Notes under the pieces: generated by a model
The model's database searches: none
What the model was told of the DNA's origin: nothing
What the model saw: the letters and a program-made list of their open reading frames with translations, nothing else
NCBI GenBank assembly: GCA_947374445.1
Contig: CANCBY010000151.1
Span: 1-6,282, forward strand
Direction: 5' to 3'
DNA: 6,282 nucleotides
Source: Pseudobdellovibrionaceae bacterium
GTDB taxonomy: Bacteria; Bdellovibrionota; Bdellovibrionia; Bdellovibrionales; Bdellovibrionaceae
Program-made: the position numbers and the translations under genes
Part shown: positions 1 to 5,053 of the stretch, one piece after another
Numbering within the stretch: position 1 is the stretch's first letter
How the letters are laid out: each line of letters begins with the position of its first letter

Positions 1-15
1 ATTTTTATTTCCTCC
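1..15 (-). promoter_or_regulatory. Ribosome binding site of a gene starting at or beyond the left edge
   Basis: Read on the minus strand, GGAGG (bases 15 to 11) is followed by eight bases and then AT as the last two bases of the window. If the next base outside is G, this is a textbook Shine-Dalgarno plus ATG start for another gene downstream of the toxin remnant. An alternative in-window start, ATG at 17 reading M-E-E-I-K, has no good ribosome binding site. Only the motif and its spacing are seen; the gene itself is outside the window. Confidence 0.35.
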
Positions 16-56
16 ATAAAGAGCCACGATAACTGTTGATCCCCAAAGAAATTAAA

Positions 57-850
57 TCAACTCGCGCTAAGATGGAGAAATCCTTTTAGAACAGCCAAGA
101 AATTTTCTTTGGTAAGAATCCCATTTATGTCTTGCCTTTGAAGAAGGTCCCAATCTTTTGGTGTAGCATTGTTAACCCAAAACCTTAGATTCAGTTTAAA
201 GGTCTTGGCCCAGGACTCATGCCCTTGAGTCATTAATTTCGATAGTCTTTTTTGCACAACCTGAGAAGTGTTCCCAAGCTGAGTCAGTACAAACCAAATT
301 CCATAGAGGTCTTTATATTTTTTAGCCTCCGCAGTTCGCCTCGTAAATGTCAGTCCTTTGTGAAAAACCCAGGCCTCAGGCTTTACAACCATGATCGTCT
401 CACCATTAGGTAGACTTAATGAGATCGCCTCCTGCAAACTCATCTCAATATAAGATAAAGTTTGAGCATTGACCCCGGCATCTTTGATCTCGAGAACAGA
501 CTCTTGTTCTCGAGATTTATTGTCGGTTAAAAATTCGACTTCAATCTCAATATCGTCAATTTTTTTAATAAAGCTTTGCACTGACGGAATATCCATCGAC
601 TTGTTTTTAATTTGGTAGCCGTTATTTAACAAAACTTTAGAAATATCTTGGCCCGCTATCTTAATCGGTCTCCTAGGAATTAAAAAGTCTATATCAGTTG
701 TACCAACTGCTCCTACGTTGCTTCGGGCCAGAATGGTGTCATAAAGAATTAGAGCAACTCCACCACCTATAATAGCTGATCACGCCAAGGCTTTAAAACA
801 ATCGCAAGTTCTTCAACTCGCTCAATAAGAAGTGAGTTATCCAACAGCAT
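57..850 (-). pseudogene. AbiEii-like nucleotidyltransferase toxin, frameshifted
   Basis: Second gene of a type IV toxin-antitoxin pair; intact members are cytosolic nucleotidyltransferases that modify RNA or other targets. Translation from ATG at 850, inside the last codons of the antitoxin, reads MLLDNSLLIERVEELAIVLK then PWRD, and stops at TAG 767-769. The rest is open in another frame from about 776 to the TGA at 57-59. That frame carries AIIGGGVALILYD, then GTTDIDFLI, the GG...D-x-D active-site signature of the nucleotidyltransferase fold, and later EVEF, a plausible third carboxylate. Further on, KPEAWVFHKG, TRR and KKYKDL match the helical region of AbiEii/GSU2403-type proteins. Adding one base near 777 would give one protein of about 264 residues, the usual family size. 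The first possible start in the second frame is TTG at 632, after the active site, so that product would be catalytically dead. The frameshift could be real decay or a sequencing error. Exact subfamily (AbiEii or GSU2403-like) is uncertain. Confidence 0.8.
487..516. repeat. Perfect 12-bp inverted repeat inside the toxin remnant
   Basis: Bases 487-498 (ATCTCGAGAACA) are the exact reverse complement of 505-516 (TGTTCTCGAGAT), with a 6-base loop at 499-504. It lies wholly within the coding frame, encoding S-R-E-Q-E-S-V-L-E-I. No T-run follows on the minus strand, so it is not a standard terminator for this gene. On the plus strand a weak TTTATT follows. Function is unknown. Confidence 0.75.
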
Positions 851-1574
851 TTTCTATTTCTTTCCAGGTACAGATAGACTTCAGAAACTCATTTTTTTGG
901 AAAATGACCTCGGCCTGCTCGCCCCCCCGAATTGGAAAGTAGTATAAGTCTAAAATCGTCAGCAAAGTATAAGCCTTATCCCAATGACTTTGTTTTTTGC
1001 TCGTAGCAATCTTTTCTATAAGAGATGAATAATAAGGCTTCACTAAGAGTAACTCATATCCGCGATCAAGCTCTTGCAGATCTAAATGAGCAATCGCCTT
1101 GGGAAGATCCTCCCAACTTCTGACATAGTATTCTTTTGATCGCAAATTTGTAGATTTTATGTGAAAATACTCAGCAGCGGTATGTAGTGCTGGTATAAGG
1201 CCTAATTTTTTTATTTCTACCTCAGTAATTTTAGCTGCTGGAGCAGCGAACCCCTTTGTTTTTGTTTTCTTTATGAGGCTGTAATGCAAAATCCAATCAG
1301 TCAGGAGCTTCTTCGGTAACTTAAGATAAAATCTTTTATTTGTACGAAGTCCTTTTGCAATAACAATCCCATTGTAAACTAGCTGCTTTATGACTTTGTG
1401 TGTGAGCCCAACACTGAGACCAATATCTCGTGCAAGCGCATTAACTGAAAAGCCGTCTTTCTCGGCAACTGAGTGATTACAAAGAAGCCAAAATAATAAC
1501 AGTGATGACTTATTGCTATAGATATCTATTTCAATGTTTTGAGATTTAATGGGTAAAATGGAAGTTCTTGCCAT
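837..1574 (-). CDS. AbiEi-family winged-helix antitoxin/repressor
   Basis: Predicted 245-residue cytosolic DNA-binding antitoxin of a type IV (AbiE) toxin-antitoxin system. In this family the protein counters the nucleotidyltransferase toxin without binding it and represses its own promoter. Residues about 43-85 form a winged helix-turn-helix (FSVNALARDIGLSVGLTHKV, then a wing with KRFYLKL). The C-terminal half holds LDLYYFPIRGGEQAEVIF at 208-225, a close match to the conserved LDL-x-x-P-x-RG-x-EQAE signature of AbiEi-like proteins. I chose ATG 1574; an in-frame GTG at 1583 would add MNS but lies within the operator. No Shine-Dalgarno is visible. The stop overlaps the toxin start by 14 nt, implying translational coupling. 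No frameshift or missing region is seen, so the antitoxin appears intact although its toxin partner is broken. Base composition is AT-rich (23 of 60 G+C in 1201-1260 by hand count), unlike the transpeptidase gene further right. Confidence 0.85.
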   Translation of the reverse strand: MARTSILPIKSQNIEIDIYSNKSSLLLFWLLCNHSVAEKDGFSVNALARDIGLSVGLTHKVIKQLVYNGIVIAKGLRTNKRFYLKLPKKLLTDWILHYSLIKKTKTKGFAAPAAKITEVEIKKLGLIPALHTAAEYFHIKSTNLRSKEYYVRSWEDLPKAIAHLDLQELDRGYELLLVKPYYSSLIEKIATSKKQSHWDKAYTLLTILDLYYFPIRGGEQAEVIFQKNEFLKSICTWKEIENAVG

Positions 1575-1575
1575 G

Positions 1576-1631
1576 CTATTCACTATTATATTCTATTCAT
1601 TATAAAGTGAATAGTTATTTTCAACGAATAG
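1576..1631. promoter_or_regulatory. Nested inverted-repeat operator of the toxin-antitoxin operon
   Basis: Four half-sites lie at 1576-1581 and 1593-1598 (CTATTC) and at 1609-1614 and 1626-1631 (GAATAG). Both the outer and the inner pair are centred at 1603.5, so the array is a true nested dyad with starts spaced 17, 16 and 17 bases. The pair 1576-1584 and 1606-1614 is also a perfect 9-base inverted repeat (CTATTCACT / AGTGAATAG). The array sits directly before the antitoxin ATG. AbiEi-type antitoxins are known to bind inverted repeats in their own promoter, so autoregulation is the likely role; this is inferred from position and symmetry. Confidence 0.7.
1599..1624 (-). promoter_or_regulatory. 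Candidate promoter of the antitoxin-toxin operon
   Basis: On the minus strand a perfect TATAAT (1604 to 1599) lies at the centre of the operator dyad, 24 bases before the antitoxin ATG. A possible -35 element TTGAAA (1624 to 1619) is present, but the spacer is only 14 bases, shorter than usual. A second TATAAT occurs at 1590 to 1585 but sits too near the start codon. The -10 element is convincing; the exact -35 is not settled. A repressor bound to the half-sites would cover this promoter. Confidence 0.4.
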
Positions 1632-1685
1632 TGGAATTTTTTCAGAAAACCACGAGTACCCGAGATTGGTGCAGTTTAATAAGAA

Positions 1686-1859
1686 CTAGACAATTCCCTT
1701 AGCCAGAAGATACGGAAACAGAACATAAAGCAGAAGATCACGAATCAGATAATAAGCAAAAAAAGTGGCAAAAATCTTCCAGCCATATTTGCGGAAAACT
1801 CCCCTAAATCCAGAGGACTTCAGAGTTGCGCGATATTCTTTTAACTCAGCAATTCGCAT
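1686..1859 (-). CDS. Small membrane protein of the PuuD-like/cytochrome c operon (57 aa)
   Basis: A 57-residue open frame from ATG 1859 to TAG 1686-1688. It starts 15 nt after the cytochrome c stop codon and has GGGGA five bases upstream of ATG as a ribosome binding site. The N-terminal 27 residues are basic and soluble in character (MRIAELKEYRATLKSSGF, then RGVFRKYGW). Residues about 28-53 are strongly hydrophobic (KIFATFFAYYLIRDLLLY, then VLFPYLLAKGIV), so it is probably an inner-membrane protein with one long or two short helices interrupted by R40-D41. I do not recognise a named family. Position suggests an accessory or assembly subunit for the PuuD-like/cytochrome pair. It is translated in the same direction, with spacing typical of an operon, and no better frame competes in this stretch. 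Function is unknown. Confidence 0.65.
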   Translation of the reverse strand: MRIAELKEYRATLKSSGFRGVFRKYGWKIFATFFAYYLIRDLLLYVLFPYLLAKGIV

Positions 1860-1874
1860 GTCGTCCCCAAAGTC

Positions 1875-2228
1875 TTACTTTTCATTTAAATAAGCATGAA
1901 GAGCCGGAATCTCTTTTTCTAAATGAGGCAACGCCGGCATTTGAGCTGTTTCTCGCTTGGGCTTGTAACCGGCTGGATATGCTGCCCGCAAAACTCTCGC
2001 AGAAATCAGCTCGAGGCTCGAGCCTTTAATCGCAGGCCCTACAGACCCATCCTTTGATGGGTCTACATTGTGACAAGCTATACAAGACGAAACATATATA
2101 ACTTTACCACGCTCTTTCAGTTGATCAGCGCTCAACTCTGACGGCGCCGAGCCGCTCCCCGCTTTAGGAGTGCAGCCAACGCCAACAAAAACTATCGCTA
2201 ACAAACTGAAAGGTAACAAGTAGCGCAT
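1875..2228 (-). CDS. Monohaem cytochrome c lipoprotein
   Basis: A 117-residue class I c-type cytochrome. Residues 1-18 form a hydrophobic export signal ending GVGC, where C19 is a plausible lipidation site, although the lipobox is not ideal. A flexible Gly/Ser/Pro linker follows to about residue 31. The haem-binding motif is C49-I-A-C52-H53, and M97 in AQMPALPH is the likely distal iron ligand. The size fits one small cytochrome domain held at the periplasmic face of a membrane. The gene starts 3 nt after the PuuD-like gene stop, with no strong Shine-Dalgarno of its own, so it is probably translationally coupled to it. In classical PuuD urate hydroxylases a cytochrome c domain is the C-terminal part of the same polypeptide; here it seems to be a separate electron-accepting subunit. 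The cytochrome assignment is secure; the partnership is inferred from the gene order. Confidence 0.92.
   Translation of the reverse strand: MRYLLPFSLLAIVFVGVGCTPKAGSGSAPSELSADQLKERGKVIYVSSCIACHNVDPSKDGSVGPAIKGSSLELISARVLRAAYPAGYKPKRETAQMPALPHLEKEIPALHAYLNEK
2043..2064. repeat. Perfect 9-bp hairpin inside the cytochrome c gene
   Basis: AGACCCATC (2043-2051) and GATGGGTCT (2056-2064) are exact reverse complements around a 4-base loop. It lies in coding sequence shortly after the haem-binding motif, over residues V-D-P-S-K-D-G-S-V. No T-run follows. It may form an mRNA hairpin, but a chance match of this length in a window this size is not very unlikely. Confidence 0.6.
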
Positions 2229-2231
2229 GGA

Positions 2232-2936
2232 TTAAAGCATCAACCCAATTTCAACCGCAGCATAAAGAACAGCAGTCAAAATAAAGCCGTAAGTGATTAC
2301 GCCTTTAACGGTCTCGATAGGACCAAGTTTGCCTTTAACTGCGTTGTACTGACAAGCAGCCCAGATCACACCAACAAGAGCCCAAACCAAACCGGTTTTG
2401 CTCTCAGGAGTTACTGCCAATGGAAGATGGCTTGCAGCTCCCATGAAAAAAAGCATTGGAATCGAGAACAGAGTGTTCGTGCGTGAAGCCAAAAGAGCTT
2501 TAGGCGCAGCAGCTGCAGCCTCAGGAAGAGCCGCTCCACCGTTAGCGACCTGGGTCGCTGACTTGATAACGATCTGCTGACAAGGCCAGATGATCAACCA
2601 AACGTTGAGAAACATCGTGATCCCGAAAAGCGCGCCGATTGAAATCGCAAGACCCCAACTGCTAGAGTAGATAGCCATTGTTCCGGCTTGATGACCTTTG
2701 AGCCCCATATATAAGAGGCCAGTTGCAAAAGTCCAAAGAGCTCCCCAGCGAAACCACCACAATGCTTCAGGCAAAAGCTTGGTCAAAACACCAGACTTTG
2801 TAGCTGCATCGGCCTGCTTCATAAAAGTGCCTTGCGTAAAATTGAAATAGTACAAATGACCAATCCACATCACACCAAAAAAGAAGTGCAACCAACGTAG
2901 TAAAAACATGAACCCATCAAGACTCAACAGTGCCAT
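2232..2936 (-). CDS. puuD: PuuD-family (urate oxidase N-terminal type) membrane protein
   Basis: A 234-residue integral inner-membrane protein matching the membrane domain of PuuD, the cytochrome c-dependent urate hydroxylase. Family signatures visible in order are RWLHFFFGVMWIGHLYYF (14-31, with H17 and H27), WWFRWGALWTFATG (60-73), MFLNVWLIIWPCQQ (108-121) and SRTNTLFSIPMLFFM (151-165), followed by ASH. Hydrophobic segments lie at about 8-30, 60-79, 92-118, 154-174, 183-200 and 210-232. An Ala-rich loop (133-150) separates the third and fourth. Full-length PuuD carries a C-terminal cytochrome c domain; this protein stops before it, and the next gene supplies a free cytochrome c. The start ATG at 2936 has an excellent AGGAGG four bases upstream. 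No other purine-degradation gene is in the window, so the true substrate is not proven. The symbol follows family naming only. Confidence 0.8.
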   Translation of the reverse strand: MALLSLDGFMFLLRWLHFFFGVMWIGHLYYFNFTQGTFMKQADAATKSGVLTKLLPEALWWFRWGALWTFATGLLYMGLKGHQAGTMAIYSSSWGLAISIGALFGITMFLNVWLIIWPCQQIVIKSATQVANGGAALPEAAAAAPKALLASRTNTLFSIPMLFFMGAASHLPLAVTPESKTGLVWALVGVIWAACQYNAVKGKLGPIETVKGVITYGFILTAVLYAAVEIGLML

Positions 2937-2940
2937 AAAT

Positions 2941-2946
2941 CCTCCT
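2941..2946 (-). promoter_or_regulatory. Strong Shine-Dalgarno of the PuuD-like gene
   Basis: The minus strand reads AGGAGG, then ATTT, then ATG. This is the best ribosome binding site in the window and fixes the start of the operon's first gene at 2936. It fits a membrane protein made in quantity and leading a translationally coupled operon. Confidence 0.8.
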
Positions 2947-2995
2947 AAAGACTTGAACTTCTAGGATTTTGCGGTTGCGGTCAATGAATTGGAAA

Positions 2996-3014
2996 GCGCT
3001 GATTGAAGCAGCGC
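2996..3014 (-). terminator. Possible terminator hairpin after the TetR gene
   Basis: GCGCTG and CAGCGC form a 6-bp GC-rich stem around a 7-base loop, starting 8 bases after the TetR stop codon. On the minus strand it is followed by TTTCC, so the T-run is weak. It could instead be a regulator binding site upstream of the PuuD-like gene, since it lies in the only intergenic space before that operon. Confidence 0.35.
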
Positions 3015-3022
3015 GCATTTGA

Positions 3023-3631
3023 CTAGCTGATGAAGGTCTCAAAATCCTGGCGCATTTGTCCTTGTGTGTAGTGCACCAACAGACGAGCGACATATTTTTT
3101 TCCATTTTCGATATGCTTTTTGGCCGGAAGCCTTTCAGCACTTTCAAAAAATTGCAAAAATGTCGAAGCCGTCGCCAACAATACGTTCACGATAAAATTG
3201 ATTTCTTCTTGCGACTTGATCGGAGTCATCCACTCTTCTTTGAGCCATCGTCGGTAAACAACCGTGATCATTTTAAGAATCTTAGCGATATGAGATTTCC
3301 ACATTTTTGAGAGAACTGAGTCTTTGCGACGCAAGTAATACATCTCTCGGTGAAAGAATCTGTACTTCCAAAAAAGTTCAAAATTTTTCTCGATCAAATC
3401 CAATGGGTGAATCAGGGCAACACCCTTTTTCATTCTCCACAACTGGTAAGTCTCGCGGCACATTTGCTTAAAAATGTGTCTGATAATTTCTTCTTTGTTG
3501 GCAAAGTGAAAATAGAGATTTCCGGGGCTGATATTCAGCTCTTTGGCTATGTGATTGGTGGTCACGGCCACAACGCCACTTCGGTTAAACAAATCGATCG
3601 AATGTAGGATTATTTTATCTTTAGTTTTCAC
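3023..3631 (-). CDS. TetR/AcrR-family transcriptional regulator
   Basis: A 202-residue cytosolic dimeric repressor of the TetR type. The N-terminal DNA-binding domain spans about residues 5-50; its helix-turn-helix is TTNHIAKELNISPGNLYFHF (24-43), followed by the typical NKEEII. The C-terminal ligand and dimerisation half contains NFELFWKYRFFHREMYYLRR, which resembles the TetR subgroup whose C-terminal domain is catalogued as PF13972. The start is GTG 3631 with a modest AGGG just upstream; no in-frame ATG is better placed. It is divergent from the transpeptidase gene and lies directly upstream, on the same strand, of the PuuD-like operon, so either or both could be targets. The ligand is unknown. 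The family call is secure; the target is inferred from position. Confidence 0.9.
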   Translation of the reverse strand: MKTKDKIILHSIDLFNRSGVVAVTTNHIAKELNISPGNLYFHFANKEEIIRHIFKQMCRETYQLWRMKKGVALIHPLDLIEKNFELFWKYRFFHREMYYLRRKDSVLSKMWKSHIAKILKMITVVYRRWLKEEWMTPIKSQEEINFIVNVLLATASTFLQFFESAERLPAKKHIENGKKYVARLLVHYTQGQMRQDFETFIS

Positions 3632-3663
3632 AGCCCTGTGAATTACTCGTCTAGGGGGCTAAA

Positions 3664-3676
3664 AATCAAGTTGATT
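3664..3676. promoter_or_regulatory. Small palindrome in the TetR/transpeptidase divergent region
   Basis: AATCAA-G-TTGATT is a perfect 13-base palindrome (6+1+6) within the 93 bases between the divergent starts. TetR regulators usually bind short palindromes in such positions, so it is a candidate operator. It is shorter than typical TetR operators and AT-rich, so chance is possible. Confidence 0.3.
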
Positions 3677-3724
3677 CCGTTAATTTTGTTGCAAATTTCT
3701 GGGACCCACCCTGACAATTAAGAG

Positions 3725-5047
3725 ATGACCCAAAAATTTCGAAAGCTTCTAGTCCCTATTCTTGGCGCGGTTTTGCCGCTTCTTCTCATTGTTGGCCTTG
3801 TGCGTTTTTATCAAGCAGGCGATGAGGACCTCATCAACGTCGAAACCGAACGGGTCAGTAAGATCAAAAACTTCCGTAAAAGACTGCTGGATTCGCTCTC
3901 TCCCTATGTCCTAAACAACCAGCTACCGGCTAATTTGGATTTGGCTCCCGAAAACTCTAAAAAAGGCGCCGACTCTGACACCCCGAAGGTCACAGTCGGA
4001 ATCGACTACACGATTGACTCAGCCCTTCAAAAAGAGGCCGCAAAACTGCTTGCGAGCTACAAGCCAGATTACGGCGCGATGGTCGTGATGGATGCCAGCA
4101 CAGGGCAGATTTTGGCGATGGCGAGCTATCAAAAGGGCGACGAATCAGCCCCCAACTTGGCGCTTCGAGGAACATATCCTGCCGCTTCGGTCTTTAAAAT
4201 CGTCACAGCAACTGCGGCTCTTGATAAATACGCTCTCAATCCAGACACTTTAATCATGTTCAATGGCGGAAACCACACCCTGTACCGCAAGAACGTCATG
4301 AAAAACACAGCCAACCGTTGGTCTAGGAACATGACCCTGCGAGAGGCCTTTGCCCGCTCGATCAATACGGTCTTCGCACGTTTGTCTTTGGACCGCTTGC
4401 AGCTGGGAGACCTTAAAGAGTACGCCATCCGTTTTGGCTTCAATCAAAATATCCAGTCGGATCTTCCATTTGACCCAGGCTTTGCGGATATTCCTGAAGA
4501 GAAAAACTTTCATATGGCCGAAGTGGCTTCGGGCTTTAACAAAATCACACGCATGTCGCCCATCCAAGGTGCGATGATTGCCGCTTCAGTTGCAGCCGAC
4601 GGGGTGATGCGAGTTCCCTATATTGTTGAGCGGGTTAAAGACTCTACAGGCCAAGTGATCTTTCAATCGGAGCCTGTCACGGCTGCGGTCACAATGACGA
4701 AAGAAGGGGCCAAGCGCCTCAAAGAACTGATGGAAGAAACCGTCACCAATGGCACTGGCAGAAAGTCATTTAGGCAATTGGTCCGAGATCGCAAATTTGA
4801 AGAGCTCGAAATGGGCGGCAAAACCGGATCACTTCATGGCGACAACCCTAAAGGCAAAGTGGACTGGTTTGTTGGCTACGCGATCAGCGAAAAGCAAAAG
4901 CTCGCTGTCGCAGCTATCACAGTGAACCGCGAAAAATGGACTGTGAAGTCGACTTACTTGGCGCAAAGCATGTTTCGAAAATATTTCGGAGCTCAATTCA
5001 GCCATAACAATGAAAAGTTTTTGAACGCTTCTGCTGAGAAAGAATAA
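3725..5047 (+). CDS. Penicillin-binding protein, monofunctional transpeptidase
   Basis: A 440-residue D,D-transpeptidase that cross-links peptidoglycan in the periplasm and is the target of beta-lactams. Residues 8-27 form an uncleaved N-terminal membrane anchor (LLVPILGAVLPLLLIVGLVR). A linker of about 60 residues follows, then the transpeptidase domain from about 89 (VTVGIDYTIDSALQ) to 420. All three catalytic motifs are present: S155-V-F-K158, S212-I-N214 and K366-T-G368, followed by DWFVGY at 380-385. There is no glycosyltransferase domain and no room for the large N-terminal dimerisation domain of FtsI or PBP2, so it is a short class B-like enzyme. ATG 3725 is preceded two codons earlier by an in-frame TAA, which fixes it as the first possible start. 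The ribosome binding site is poor (AAGAG abutting the ATG). G+C is high here (34 of 60 in 4081-4140). Its cell-cycle role is not shown by the sequence. Confidence 0.93.
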   Translation: MTQKFRKLLVPILGAVLPLLLIVGLVRFYQAGDEDLINVETERVSKIKNFRKRLLDSLSPYVLNNQLPANLDLAPENSKKGADSDTPKVTVGIDYTIDSALQKEAAKLLASYKPDYGAMVVMDASTGQILAMASYQKGDESAPNLALRGTYPAASVFKIVTATAALDKYALNPDTLIMFNGGNHTLYRKNVMKNTANRWSRNMTLREAFARSINTVFARLSLDRLQLGDLKEYAIRFGFNQNIQSDLPFDPGFADIPEEKNFHMAEVASGFNKITRMSPIQGAMIAASVAADGVMRVPYIVERVKDSTGQVIFQSEPVTAAVTMTKEGAKRLKELMEETVTNGTGRKSFRQLVRDRKFEELEMGGKTGSLHGDNPKGKVDWFVGYAISEKQKLAVAAITVNREKWTVKSTYLAQSMFRKYFGAQFSHNNEKFLNASAEKE

Positions 5048-5053
5048 TTTATT

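Noticed and set aside
770..810. Programmed ribosomal frameshift joining the two toxin frames
   Set aside because: The second frame has a TGA at 779-781 and the first has TAG at 767-769, so a slip would have to occur within a few bases, and no slippery heptamer lies there. The TTTTAAAG run upstream is outside the permitted interval.
1640..1680. Terminator after the small membrane gene
   Set aside because: ACCA...TGGT and CTCGGGTACTCG give only short or loopless pairing, and no convincing T-run follows.
2009..2024. GCTCGAG tandem copy and GGCTCGAGCC palindrome in the cytochrome gene
   Set aside because: Short, explained by Ser/Leu/Glu codons, and with no regulatory context.
2958..2984. Promoter for the PuuD-like operon (TTGACC and TAGAAG on the minus strand)
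   Set aside because: The spacer is 15 bases and the -10 match is poor; too weak to list as a feature.
2917..3147. Open frame overlapping the TetR and PuuD-like genes on the minus strand
   Set aside because: Out of frame with both well-supported genes and without family motifs; a shadow frame. The same holds for the long open frames opposite the transpeptidase, TetR and barrel genes.
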